The translations under genes and the position numbers were made by a program. 8,033 bases of DNA from Fimbriimonadia bacterium (GTDB lineage Bacteria > Armatimonadota > Fimbriimonadia > Fimbriimonadales > Fimbriimonadaceae), in contig JALGXY010000050.1 of the NCBI GenBank assembly GCA_029824495.1, positions 1-8,033 of the forward strand, given 5' to 3'. This document shows positions 1-5,900 of the stretch, piece after piece. The notes under the pieces were generated by a model. It ran no database searches. It was given only the letters and a program-made list of their open reading frames with translations, and was not told where the DNA came from. The first letter of the stretch is position 1. Every line of letters starts with the position of its first letter.

Positions 1-1
1 T

Positions 2-592
2 GAAGGCGGCCCGATCAACGTTGCCGCGAAGCTGCTTGAACCTGGCCGGTCCCCCTCTGAGAGGGCGGATAAGGATGCTATTGCCGAGCTGATTACAGAG
101 ATGCTCGCTGGACATCCCAATCCGTTCGACGCTGCCGCTACTCTTGAGCTGGTTCATACCGCAGCAGCAGCCCTGGATGACAAGTCGTCGTGGACTTCAG
201 CTCTAAGAGCAGAGTCAGATTTTGAGGCTGCTCGGCAGCAGATTGGAGCAGGGATGTACTGGCCGATCTTCGATCTTCAGGAAGCGATTCCGGAGTCGAT
301 CAACGCCAAACAGACGCGGGATATGTTGAAGGAGATTGAGAATCCCCTCGGGCTCTTGATCGCACACATGGCGCTGCAATTCGACTTTGATAGAGTCTTC
401 GAGCAGATGGATATCGAAGGAGCTGTTGCTGGTCAGATCGAGGTCTTTCGATTCAATGCAGAGATGGGCCGATTCCCGTCAGTCGAAGAGCTGGGCAGCT
501 ACGGGATCCAGCCATCAACAGAAAGGCCGTTCAACTATGATCAGTCGAACGGCCGTCTTCGCTTATCGCGAGGGCAGGATATTCAGCTTTAA
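2..592 (+). CDS. Unrecognised protein, C-terminal 196 residues (5' end outside window)
   Basis: The frame is open from the first bases of the window to a TAA at 590-592. The ATG at 101 is probably internal, because 33 codons of similar composition precede it. I do not recognise the family. The visible part looks soluble and helical: I see no signal peptide, membrane segment or cysteine motif. The last ~50 residues have the layout 'IEVFRFNAEMGRFPSVEEL ... RPFNYDQSNGRLRLSRGQD'. This resembles the tail of large hypothetical proteins, common in Planctomycetes and related phyla, in which a Y/F-x-x-x-x-G-x-F/YP-S-x-x-E-L stretch is followed by a proline-aromatic turn and a short beta-rich end. That likeness is from memory and gives no function. 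The gene ends exactly where the convergent PspA gene ends, and its last codons hold the inverted repeat at 525-554. Confidence 0.75.
   Translation, partial: EGGPINVAAKLLEPGRSPSERADKDAIAELITEMLAGHPNPFDAAATLELVHTAAAALDDKSSWTSALRAESDFEAARQQIGAGMYWPIFDLQEAIPESINAKQTRDMLKEIENPLGLLIAHMALQFDFDRVFEQMDIEGAVAGQIEVFRFNAEMGRFPSVEELGSYGIQPSTERPFNYDQSNGRLRLSRGQDIQL
517..554 (-). terminator. Probable Rho-independent terminator of the PspA gene, inside the neighbour's coding sequence
   Basis: Read on the minus strand, GGCCGTTC (554-547) pairs with GAACGGCC (532-525). The stem continues inward through one G.U pair (546/533) and ACT/AGT to a six-base loop (542-537), giving 12 consecutive pairs. The stem is followed by TTTCTGTT (524-517). 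It begins 38 bases past the PspA stop. On the plus strand the 546/533 position becomes an A/C mismatch and the stem is followed by GTCTTC, so the structure favours minus-strand termination. The T-tract is interrupted, so strength is uncertain. Confidence 0.55.
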
Positions 593-1351
593 TCAGCCGC
601 CCTGCTGCAGGCGTTTCTCGAGGTCGTCGAGCTTCGATTCTACGTCGGCATCAGAAGTGAGATTCTCGCCGGGATTCGACTCTGTCTGTAGGCCGAGCCG
701 CTTTTCTAGGGCGACCAGCTCTTCTTCAGCGGCGGCATCCATGGCCATGTCTTCCATCTCCATGATCTTGCCGTGTACGCTGCCTGCGTGCATTTCAGAT
801 CGAGCGGCAGCTTCTGCCTGCTTGTTCTGAATCTTTTCTTTGGCAGCCGAGAAGGAGCTTTCGAATTCGTTTTCGAAGGTGAGTCCGTCCAGAGCTTTCG
901 TGATCGAATCCTGGATCTGTGCCTGCTTCCACTGAGCCTTCATGGCGAGTGATTCGGCAGTCTTCTTGCGGACTTCTTCTTCCTGTCGCTTGATTGCGAT
1001 CTTGACCGACTCAACAGTCTCGACAGCCTGTGCAGAGGTCTGCTTCAGCGTAGCGACGGTAGCGTCATTGTTCGCTTTTTCACGCAGGAACTGTCGCGCC
1101 AGTTCTCGATTGCCCTGTCGCAGAGCGGTCGATGCCTGGGCCTCAAGCTGATTCGATTTTCGCTCAGCTTCATCCAGCATGTTCTGCAGCCGGTTCTTCT
1201 GAGTGATCGCCTGAACGGCTTTCTCCCGGTTCTGGGCCAGTGCCTGCTGCATGTCACGCTTGGCCTGATCCAGCATGATGTCTGGATCTTCCAGACTGTC
1301 CATGCCTCTATTAAAAACAGCCTTCAGCCAGTTGATGAATCTATTGAACAT
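593..1351 (-). CDS. PspA/IM30 (Vipp1) family membrane-associated coiled-coil protein
   Basis: The product has 252 residues, within the usual PspA/IM30 range. It opens with an amphipathic segment (MFNRFINWLKAVFNRGMDSL, 1-20) followed by 'EDPDIMLDQAKRDM', the classic start of the family. Residues ~25-200 are almost unbroken, highly charged helix rich in Q, A, E and K, as expected for a coiled-coil ESCRT-III-like scaffold. The glycine-poor C-terminus ends in a second short charged helix (LDDLEKRLQQGG). Family members bind stressed inner membrane through the N-terminal helix and form rods or rings. I chose the ATG at 1351 over the in-frame TTG at 1384, which would add 11 residues not typical of the family. 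The SD is weak (GGAAAG just upstream, GAGGG further off). No pspF, pspB or pspC is visible nearby, and I see no sigma-54 site, so regulation probably differs from the enteric system. The stop abuts the stop of the convergent gene. Confidence 0.9.
   Translation of the reverse strand: MFNRFINWLKAVFNRGMDSLEDPDIMLDQAKRDMQQALAQNREKAVQAITQKNRLQNMLDEAERKSNQLEAQASTALRQGNRELARQFLREKANNDATVATLKQTSAQAVETVESVKIAIKRQEEEVRKKTAESLAMKAQWKQAQIQDSITKALDGLTFENEFESSFSAAKEKIQNKQAEAAARSEMHAGSVHGKIMEMEDMAMDAAAEEELVALEKRLGLQTESNPGENLTSDADVESKLDDLEKRLQQGG
598..617 (+). terminator. Weak candidate terminator for the 2-592 gene
   Basis: Six bases past the stop, CGCC(C)TG pairs with CAGGCG around a three-base CTG loop, with one bulged C, and is followed by TTTCTC. 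The stem lies in the last codons of the convergent PspA gene. The short stem, the bulge and the poor T-tract make this only a possibility. Confidence 0.2.
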
Positions 1352-1383
1352 GATTCGCTTTCCGCCCTCTGCGGAATCCTTCA

Positions 1384-1389
1384 ATTATA
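1384..1389 (-). promoter_or_regulatory. -10 box of the PspA gene promoter
   Basis: The minus strand reads TATAAT exactly, placing transcription start near 1377 and leaving a leader of about 26 bases. I see no good -35 at 16-18 bases upstream (the region reads GAGGGG/CGAGGG), nor a TG extension, so an activator or a different sigma factor may be needed. Confidence 0.4.
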
Positions 1390-1403
1390 CTCTTCGGTTT
1401 TCA

Positions 1404-1420
1404 GACCCCTCGGGCGGGTC
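1404..1420. repeat. Small inverted repeat in the divergent intergenic region
   Basis: GACCC and GGGTC flank CTCGGGC, followed on the plus strand by TTTCAG. The repeat sits where the -35 region of the PspA promoter should be and about 16 bases upstream of the candidate -35 for the TPR gene. It could be an operator for one or both, or a short terminator against plus-strand transcription from PspA antisense. The sequence does not decide between these. Confidence 0.3.
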
Positions 1421-1435
1421 TTTCAGCGGATGTTT

Positions 1436-1464
1436 TTGGACCCTTTTAGGGCCTCCGGTACACT
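1436..1464 (+). promoter_or_regulatory. Weak candidate promoter for the TPR gene, implying a near-leaderless mRNA
   Basis: TTGGAC (1436-1441) and TACACT (1459-1464) are separated by 17 bases. Transcription would begin about 1471, only three bases before the ATG at 1474. The region before this ATG (CTCCCGAACCT) has no SD, which fits a leaderless or nearly leaderless message. Both boxes are imperfect. Confidence 0.3.
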
Positions 1465-1473
1465 CCCGAACCT

Positions 1474-3264
1474 ATGAAAACCGCTGTTCTGCCCTTCAAC
1501 GCCGTCCAAGAGAGCTCAGCCCCTCTTGCACGCCAGCTGGCTGGGTACATCTCTGAGATCGTCAGGGGTGCGGGCGCAGAAGATGTGCAGGCTCTCAGCC
1601 TGATGGGTCAGCAGGAGCAGGAAGGACAGGTTCGCTATATTCAGGTGAATCGTTCCACCGAGCTCAATACTGCTGAAGAAGTGGCTCCTCTCTATCAGGA
1701 CACAACCCTCGATCTTGTCATTGACGGCCTGATTTCTTACGAAGAAGATGGCAAGGGATTCCTGACCCTCCGCTGGTTCGATCGGGGAGCTGAAGAACCG
1801 AAGCAGCAGGAGACATTCGAGTGGGAGTCCGGCAAGATGATCGACAGCCTCTACGCTGCGATCAAAGCGGTGGCCAAAACATTTTCGGTGGAGCTGCCTC
1901 AGGAGCAGGGAACCGTAGTCGGCCTGTTCGGCACGGAAAACTCCGAGGCGTACTATAAGTTTTTGACTGGGTTCGACACGGTCCAGTACATCGAACGATC
2001 TCAGGGCATGGTGAGCCTCGATTACGATGTCAACGCAGGAATGACTCTCTTGAACGAGGCATCCGAAGCTGATCTCGGCTGGGAAGCTCCGATGCTCGCT
2101 CTGCTGCAGTTGACCCGACTCGCAGGTTCGACTGGTCTGGCAACAGCAGATGATGTTCATCGTGTGATGATGAGGATGAAGGAAAACCTTCCTGCGGACC
2201 CGAGAGTTGAGTTTGCCCTTGGCGAATTCTTCATGGCCGCAGGCGATTTCAGCTCAGCCGCTGATTCATTCGAAGAGGCAGGCAAGATGAACCCGGACGA
2301 AGCGATTATCTTCTCTCGACTCGGCACGGCGCAGATGAATGCGGGAATGCCCGTGAACGCCGAGCGGAGCCTCAGAAAAGCCGTCGATCTCGAGCCGGAA
2401 GGCGAAAAGACTTCACTCGATCTCTTGGCCGGTGTGCTGAACGCAACGGGCCGAACACACGAGATCCGCGGTCTTTGGAAAGAGCAGATCGACAAGAATC
2501 CCCAGTACGCAGAGGCCTACAACTTCTATGCACGATCTTTCTTCCAGTCTGGTGATGACCAGAAGGGAATCGAAGTTCTGAACGAAGCGCTGAAGATTGT
2601 CGACGATACTGCGACGATCAAGCGATTCTATGCCCCTATCCTGAGAGACAAGGAAGAGTACGACCAGGCGATGGACTTCTTCGAAGACGCCATCGACGAA
2701 TTCCCTGGCGACGTCCAGCTCAAGATGGACTACGTTGAGACCCTGAGCGCTGCAGGCCGAAACTTTGAAGCCCCCGACGTGCTGAAAGAGATTCTTAATT
2801 TGACTACCGATCAGAACGTTCGGGCGCATGCTCAGGCATGGCTGATCGAAATTGAGCAGCCTCAGCGAATCGAAGTGATCGCCAAGGCTCAGGAGTTGGC
2901 TCAGAAAGAAGACTGGGAGGGTGCTCTTAAGGAGCTCACTCCACTCAAAGCTTGGCTGGCCGACTACTGGAAGCTCTGGGCTGCGCTGGCCGGCATGCAC
3001 AACCGAGCTGGCCACTATGAAGAGGCTGAGGTCGCCAGCAAGAAGCTGCTCGACCTCTATCCTGGCTGCGAACCGGGTCTTGGCGAGCTCTGCACAGCCT
3101 TTGCTGGACAGGGCAAAAATGAAGAGGCCTACAACTTTATGCGACAGGTTTTGGGCGCAATGCCGACTTCACTCTCCGCTGCGATCAACTTTGCAGTTGC
3201 TGCAAAACATGCTGGCCATAACATGGACAAGAGCATCGAAGCCGCTTTGGCCCAGATCGAGTAG
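1474..3264 (+). CDS. TolB/FlgO-like N-terminal domain plus tetratricopeptide repeats, cytosolic
   Basis: The product has 596 residues. It begins MKTAVLPFNAVQES, the 'a-V-L-P-F' first strand seen in TolB-like/FlgO-like domains of repeat proteins and some adenylate cyclase-type regulators. Residues ~80-90 (DLVIDGLISYEE) fit the following 'vdG.i...' strand, and 'SEAYYKFLTGFDTVQY' at ~157-172 matches the linker that often precedes TPRs in such proteins. TPR-type helical pairs are readable at about 244-276, 277-309, 345-377, 391-411 and 498-531. There is no signal peptide or membrane segment, so it should be cytosolic, unlike outer-membrane-associated FlgO/TolB. A scaffold or partner-binding role is inference; the lead position before pilC suggests a link to pilus assembly or its control. 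The start has no SD. The TAG at 3262-3264 may be premature: a -1 shift there continues into a plausible tail to 3344. Confidence 0.85.
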   Translation: MKTAVLPFNAVQESSAPLARQLAGYISEIVRGAGAEDVQALSLMGQQEQEGQVRYIQVNRSTELNTAEEVAPLYQDTTLDLVIDGLISYEEDGKGFLTLRWFDRGAEEPKQQETFEWESGKMIDSLYAAIKAVAKTFSVELPQEQGTVVGLFGTENSEAYYKFLTGFDTVQYIERSQGMVSLDYDVNAGMTLLNEASEADLGWEAPMLALLQLTRLAGSTGLATADDVHRVMMRMKENLPADPRVEFALGEFFMAAGDFSSAADSFEEAGKMNPDEAIIFSRLGTAQMNAGMPVNAERSLRKAVDLEPEGEKTSLDLLAGVLNATGRTHEIRGLWKEQIDKNPQYAEAYNFYARSFFQSGDDQKGIEVLNEALKIVDDTATIKRFYAPILRDKEEYDQAMDFFEDAIDEFPGDVQLKMDYVETLSAAGRNFEAPDVLKEILNLTTDQNVRAHAQAWLIEIEQPQRIEVIAKAQELAQKEDWEGALKELTPLKAWLADYWKLWAALAGMHNRAGHYEEAEVASKKLLDLYPGCEPGLGELCTAFAGQGKNEEAYNFMRQVLGAMPTSLSAAINFAVAAKHAGHNMDKSIEAALAQIE

Positions 3265-3344
3265 TTCTCGCAAAAAAACTACAGTTCGGACCTGAAGAAG
3301 ACCTGGGTGACCTGCCGACAATTCCCCTGGGACCGGAGCGTTAA
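3261..3344 (+). other. Possible out-of-frame C-terminal tail of the TPR gene (frameshift remnant)
   Basis: Reading in the -1 frame from 3261 gives 27 codons with no stop, starting VVLAKKLQFG and ending IPLGPER, then TAA at 3342-3344. Joined after ...ALAQIE it continues the same amphipathic helix and ends in an acidic, proline-rich tail (GPEEDLGDLPT). One extra G in 'GAGTAG' (giving GAG GTA GTT) would make the frame continuous and the protein 623 residues. No start codon or SD would make this an independent gene. It could be a real mutation, a sequencing error, programmed frameshifting or chance. Confidence 0.4.
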
Positions 3345-3360
3345 AGCGCTGCGGCCCAGG
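3326..3360 (+). promoter_or_regulatory. Stem-loop overlapping the SD of pilC
   Basis: CCTGGG (3326-3331) pairs with CCCAGG (3355-3360). After a bulged A, CCG pairs with CGG. After one G/G mismatch, AGCG pairs with CGCT around the loop TTAAAG. This gives 13 pairs. The pilC SD (AGGAG, 3358-3362) has its first three bases in the 3' arm. There is no T-tract after the stem, so it is not a standard terminator. A second CCTGGG at 3302-3307 could pair with the same CCCAGG, allowing an alternative fold. The rest of the 109-base gap holds only the frameshifted tail and an A7 run (3272-3278). Confidence 0.5.
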
Positions 3361-3373
3361 AGCTGAATTCGGC

Positions 3374-4579
3374 ATGCCGCATTTTGCATACACTGCAATC
3401 AACCCTTCAGGGAACAAAGTTCAGGCCACGCTTGAGGCTGAGAACGAAGCCTTGGCTCTCACTCGTTTGAGAGACCAGTCATTTCAGGTCATCGAGCTAA
3501 AAGAGACCAAGAAAGCCAGCGGTCCGCTGGTGATCGGCAAGGCTAAGGTCAAACTGAAAGCCTTGGTTATCTTCTCGAGACAGTTCGCGACGATGATCGA
3601 CGCGGGAATTCCGATTCTGAGATGTCTCGAAATCCTCGAGTCTCAGACAAAAGACTTGGCGCTAAAGCCGGCTCTCGCCGCTGTTTCCAGTGATGTGAAA
3701 GGCGGCCTCGCGCTCAATGAATCGCTGGCGAAACACCCTGACGTTTTCAACAAGCTCTACGTAAACATGATCCGCGCTGCCGAACTCGGCGGCATTCTGG
3801 ATGTTATTCTTGATCGACTTGCAGGCTTCCTCGAGTACGAGGCTGATGTTCGAGGCAAGATCAAGAGTGCGATGATGTATCCGGTGCTCGTCATGGGCTT
3901 TGCCGGCATCGTGCTTTTTGTTCTCTTCAGCTTTGTTCTTCCGAAATTCAAAGAGATTTTCATCGGCATGGATGTCGAAATGCCGGCAGTCACAAACGCA
4001 CTGTTTGCAATGGGAGACTTCATGCAGTCGTCCTGGTGGATGCTGATTGTTGGAGCAGGCGCTGTTGCTTTTGGAATCAAGCTGTACGGCAATACGAGCA
4101 AGGGCCGCTACCAGATCGATAATTTCAAGCTTCGGTTCCCGATCATGGGCGAACTGATTCTCAAGATGTCCGTTGCTCGTTTCTGCCGCACCTTTGGAAC
4201 CCTGATCAGCTCCGGTGTTCCGATGATGCGCAGCCTCGAGATTGTTGGCGAGACGCTCGACAACGCTGTCTTGACAGAAGCGATTGATGAGACACGAGCC
4301 AGCATCCGAGAGGGCAACAAACTCAGCACTCCTCTCGCGACCTCAAATCTCTTCCCATCGATGGTGACTCACATGATCGACGTTGGTGAAGAGACTGGTC
4401 GACTCTCAGAGATGCTCGTCAAAGTTGGCGACTTCTACGACCAGGAAGTTGAGACCACAATCAAGGGCCTGACTTCGATGATCGAGCCGATGCTGATCAT
4501 CTTCCTTGGCGTCGTTGTCGGGTTCATTGCGATCTCGATCATGGTTCCGATCTTCAAGCTGGTCAACAGCATCGAGTAG
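3374..4579 (+). CDS. pilC: Type IV pilus inner-membrane platform protein PilC (GspF/T2SF family)
   Basis: The 401-residue length and layout are standard for PilC/GspF. The N-terminus MPHFAYTAINPSGNKV is the canonical opening strand pair and supports the ATG at 3374, with AGGAG 11 bases upstream. Two T2SF domains are visible. The first has 'FSRQFATMIDAGIPILRCLEIL' at 67-88 and 'AAELGG' at 135-140. The second has 'RTFGTLISSGVPMMRSLEI' at 272-290 and 'VGEETGRL' at 337-344. Membrane segments lie at about 169-190, 221-238 and 372-396, the usual three. PilC forms the inner-membrane base on which the PilB/PilT ATPases act to extend or retract the pilus. No pilB, pilT or pilin is in the window, so the other pilus genes must be elsewhere. 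A general secretion role (GspF) is possible, but the N-terminus and length fit PilC. The sigma gene follows after 32 bases. Confidence 0.92.
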   Translation: MPHFAYTAINPSGNKVQATLEAENEALALTRLRDQSFQVIELKETKKASGPLVIGKAKVKLKALVIFSRQFATMIDAGIPILRCLEILESQTKDLALKPALAAVSSDVKGGLALNESLAKHPDVFNKLYVNMIRAAELGGILDVILDRLAGFLEYEADVRGKIKSAMMYPVLVMGFAGIVLFVLFSFVLPKFKEIFIGMDVEMPAVTNALFAMGDFMQSSWWMLIVGAGAVAFGIKLYGNTSKGRYQIDNFKLRFPIMGELILKMSVARFCRTFGTLISSGVPMMRSLEIVGETLDNAVLTEAIDETRASIREGNKLSTPLATSNLFPSMVTHMIDVGEETGRLSEMLVKVGDFYDQEVETTIKGLTSMIEPMLIIFLGVVVGFIAISIMVPIFKLVNSIE

Positions 4580-4597
4580 TCGGATCCTTACGATTCA

Positions 4598-4654
4598 CAG
4601 GGTGGTTTTTAGTGAGACAGAACGATAGCGATCGATCATCTGAAAACCACCTTG
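4598..4654 (+). promoter_or_regulatory. Long stem-loop enclosing SD and start codon of the sigma gene
   Basis: CAGGGTGGTTTTTAG (4598-4612) pairs with CTGAAAACCACCTTG (4640-4654): 15 consecutive RNA pairs, two of them G.U (4600/4652 and 4610/4642). The 5' arm holds the whole SD candidate AGGGTGG (4599-4605) and the G of the GTG start (4612). The 3' arm lies in codons 10-15. The 27-base loop has a small inner hairpin, CGAT/ATCG (4623-4634). The A/U-rich middle of the stem would be the part most easily opened. As DNA it could also be an operator. Either way it sits where it can control translation of the sigma factor. Confidence 0.55.
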
Positions 4655-5865
4655 CTGTCTCCTTTTCAAAGTCCAGGTGTCCAGAAGATCTTAATGAGCT
4701 GGTGAAAATCTGCCAGCCGTTAGTTTCACGCGCCGCCCGCCGTTACCGAAATCTGGACATCTACGACGATCTGCTGCAGGTCGGGCGCATCGGCCTGATC
4801 AATGCAGCAGAGAGATTTGATCCTCAGGCCGGGGTTCACTTCGCCACCTATGCCAGCCACTTCGTCCAAGGAGAGATTCAGCACTTTCTGCGTGACCGAA
4901 GTCAGACGATCCGACAGCCTGCTTGGGTGCAGGAGCGGCATCAGAAGATCGCCCGGTCTTTCGCCGCCCTGACAGCGGAGCTCGGCCGCGAACCGAATGT
5001 AGAGCAGCTCTCTGTTCACAGTGGATTTACAGAAGCAGAGGTGACAGAGATTCGCCTCGCCGTCGAATCGTCTAAGACGACTTCGTTGGAGTCGATTGCT
5101 TTCGCCGATGACTTTGAATACGACACGAGCAGAAACGAGATCTCAGATCCGCTCGACGTTAGAGAAGACAGTGAGCGCAGGATGTTCCTCTCTGATGGGA
5201 TCAGCCAGCTTCGCGAGCTGGAGCAGGAGGTTCTCACCCGATTTCACTTTGGCGCTCTCAAGCAGGTCGAGATTGCTGAAGAGCTCGGCATTTCAAACAA
5301 CTACGTCTCCCATATTCTCAGGAGTGGCCACAACAAGCTGAGAGCCATCTTCGAAGGCGACGAAATTGCAGAAATGAACCACATTTTGAGCGAAGGAGAA
5401 GAGCAGGTTTCGCTCGATGCTGAGGTTGGCGTCTACTCGGGCACCTATCTCAGATCTCGCCTGGTCGAAGAGGTTCATCGCGCTGTGAGTCTTAACCGAG
5501 AAATGGGCCTGATGATCATTCAGGTTGTCGGTGTCGATCGAATCGAGAGATTCTATGGCCCGAATTCCGGCATGCCGGTCATCAAGACCGTGGCAAGCCT
5601 GCTGAAGCGAACCTTAAGATCCCTCGATATCATCGGGAGGCATGGCCCATACGGCTTTGCCGCAATCCTGCCGAGGACCGGTTCGACTACGAAAGCTGCA
5701 CAGGAGCGTCTCGAGGCTTCGCTCAGAACCTGGCAGGCTGAAGCGAGCGACCTGCTGGGAGGCATTGAAGTTCTTGTTGGCTCCTGCTGGATCCCCGAGC
5801 ATGGACGTACCGCTGACCAGCTCATCAGCTCCGCTGATCCGACAGAGCATAACCTGGCTGCATAG
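4612..5865 (+). CDS. SigB/SigF/FliA-like sigma-70 factor fused to a degenerate GGDEF-like domain
   Basis: The product has 417 residues and starts at GTG. Residues ~26-95 are sigma region 2, with 'DDLLQVGRIGLINAAERFDP' and 'FATYASHFVQGEIQHFLRD' typical of the SigB/SigF/FliA group. Region 3 is ~101-147 ('LGREPNVEQLSVHSGFT'). Region 4 is ~197-247, with the helix-turn-helix 'QVEIAEELGISNNYVSHIL'. Such factors normally end near residue 250; this one has about 160 more. Residues ~268-410 thread onto a GGDEF fold: 'GVYSGTYLRSRLVEEVHRA' for 'DplTGLyNRr.l', 'VVGVDRIERFYG' (305-316) for the metal-binding 'DiDhFK.iND' strand, 'VASLLKRTLRSLDIIGRHG' before the signature turn, 'ILPRTG' after it, and 'ISSAD' near the end. 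The signature is HGPYGF (344-349) instead of GGDEF, and the first metal-binding Asp is Gly307, so cyclase activity is unlikely. The domain may bind a nucleotide or a partner. No anti-sigma gene is visible. The stem at 4598-4654 may control translation. Confidence 0.85.
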   Translation: MRQNDSDRSSENHLAVSFSKSRCPEDLNELVKICQPLVSRAARRYRNLDIYDDLLQVGRIGLINAAERFDPQAGVHFATYASHFVQGEIQHFLRDRSQTIRQPAWVQERHQKIARSFAALTAELGREPNVEQLSVHSGFTEAEVTEIRLAVESSKTTSLESIAFADDFEYDTSRNEISDPLDVREDSERRMFLSDGISQLRELEQEVLTRFHFGALKQVEIAEELGISNNYVSHILRSGHNKLRAIFEGDEIAEMNHILSEGEEQVSLDAEVGVYSGTYLRSRLVEEVHRAVSLNREMGLMIIQVVGVDRIERFYGPNSGMPVIKTVASLLKRTLRSLDIIGRHGPYGFAAILPRTGSTTKAAQERLEASLRTWQAEASDLLGGIEVLVGSCWIPEHGRTADQLISSADPTEHNLAA

Positions 5866-5899
5866 CCTACATCGCCGCCTGGCTGAGCCAGAATAGGCT
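5864..5899 (+). promoter_or_regulatory. Nested inverted repeats between the sigma and reductase genes, covering a weak SD
   Basis: AGCCTA (5864-5869) pairs with TAGGCT (5894-5899), enclosing a second inverted repeat, CTGGCT/AGCCAG (5879-5884 and 5886-5891), which as RNA would fold as CTGG-CTGAG-CCAG. The outer 3' arm holds the only SD-like bases (TAGG) before the ATG at 5901, and its 5' arm overlaps the sigma stop codon. CCTGGCTG also occurs at 5853-5860, giving an alternative partner for AGCCAG. No T-tract follows, so it is not a classic terminator. A ribosome finishing the sigma gene would open the outer stem. Confidence 0.35.
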
Positions 5900-5900
5900 G

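Noticed and set aside
387..830. Plus-strand open frame of 147 codons spanning the convergent stops
   Set aside because: It is serine- and arginine-rich, out of frame with the supported 2-592 gene, and antisense to the clear PspA coding sequence.
593..1384. Longer PspA start at TTG 1384
   Set aside because: It adds MKDSAEGGKRI before the canonical MFNRFINW start, and its codon overlaps the -10 box, so the mRNA would begin downstream of it.
1516..3015. Long minus-strand open frames opposite the TPR gene (1516-2160, 2157-2495, 2413-3015)
   Set aside because: The plus frame has clear TPR periodicity. The reverse frames show no motif, have no SD, and are the usual result of GC-rich codon use.
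3272..3278. A7 run as a transcriptional or ribosomal slippage site for the TPR gene
   Set aside because: It lies after the in-frame TAG, so slippage there cannot rescue that frame. A change at or before 3264 is needed.
3289..3314. Three GACCTG copies (3289, 3300, 3309) as a direct-repeat operator
   Set aside because: The spacing is irregular (11 and 9 bases), and the copies fall in the likely coding tail of the TPR gene, so short codon repeats explain them as well.
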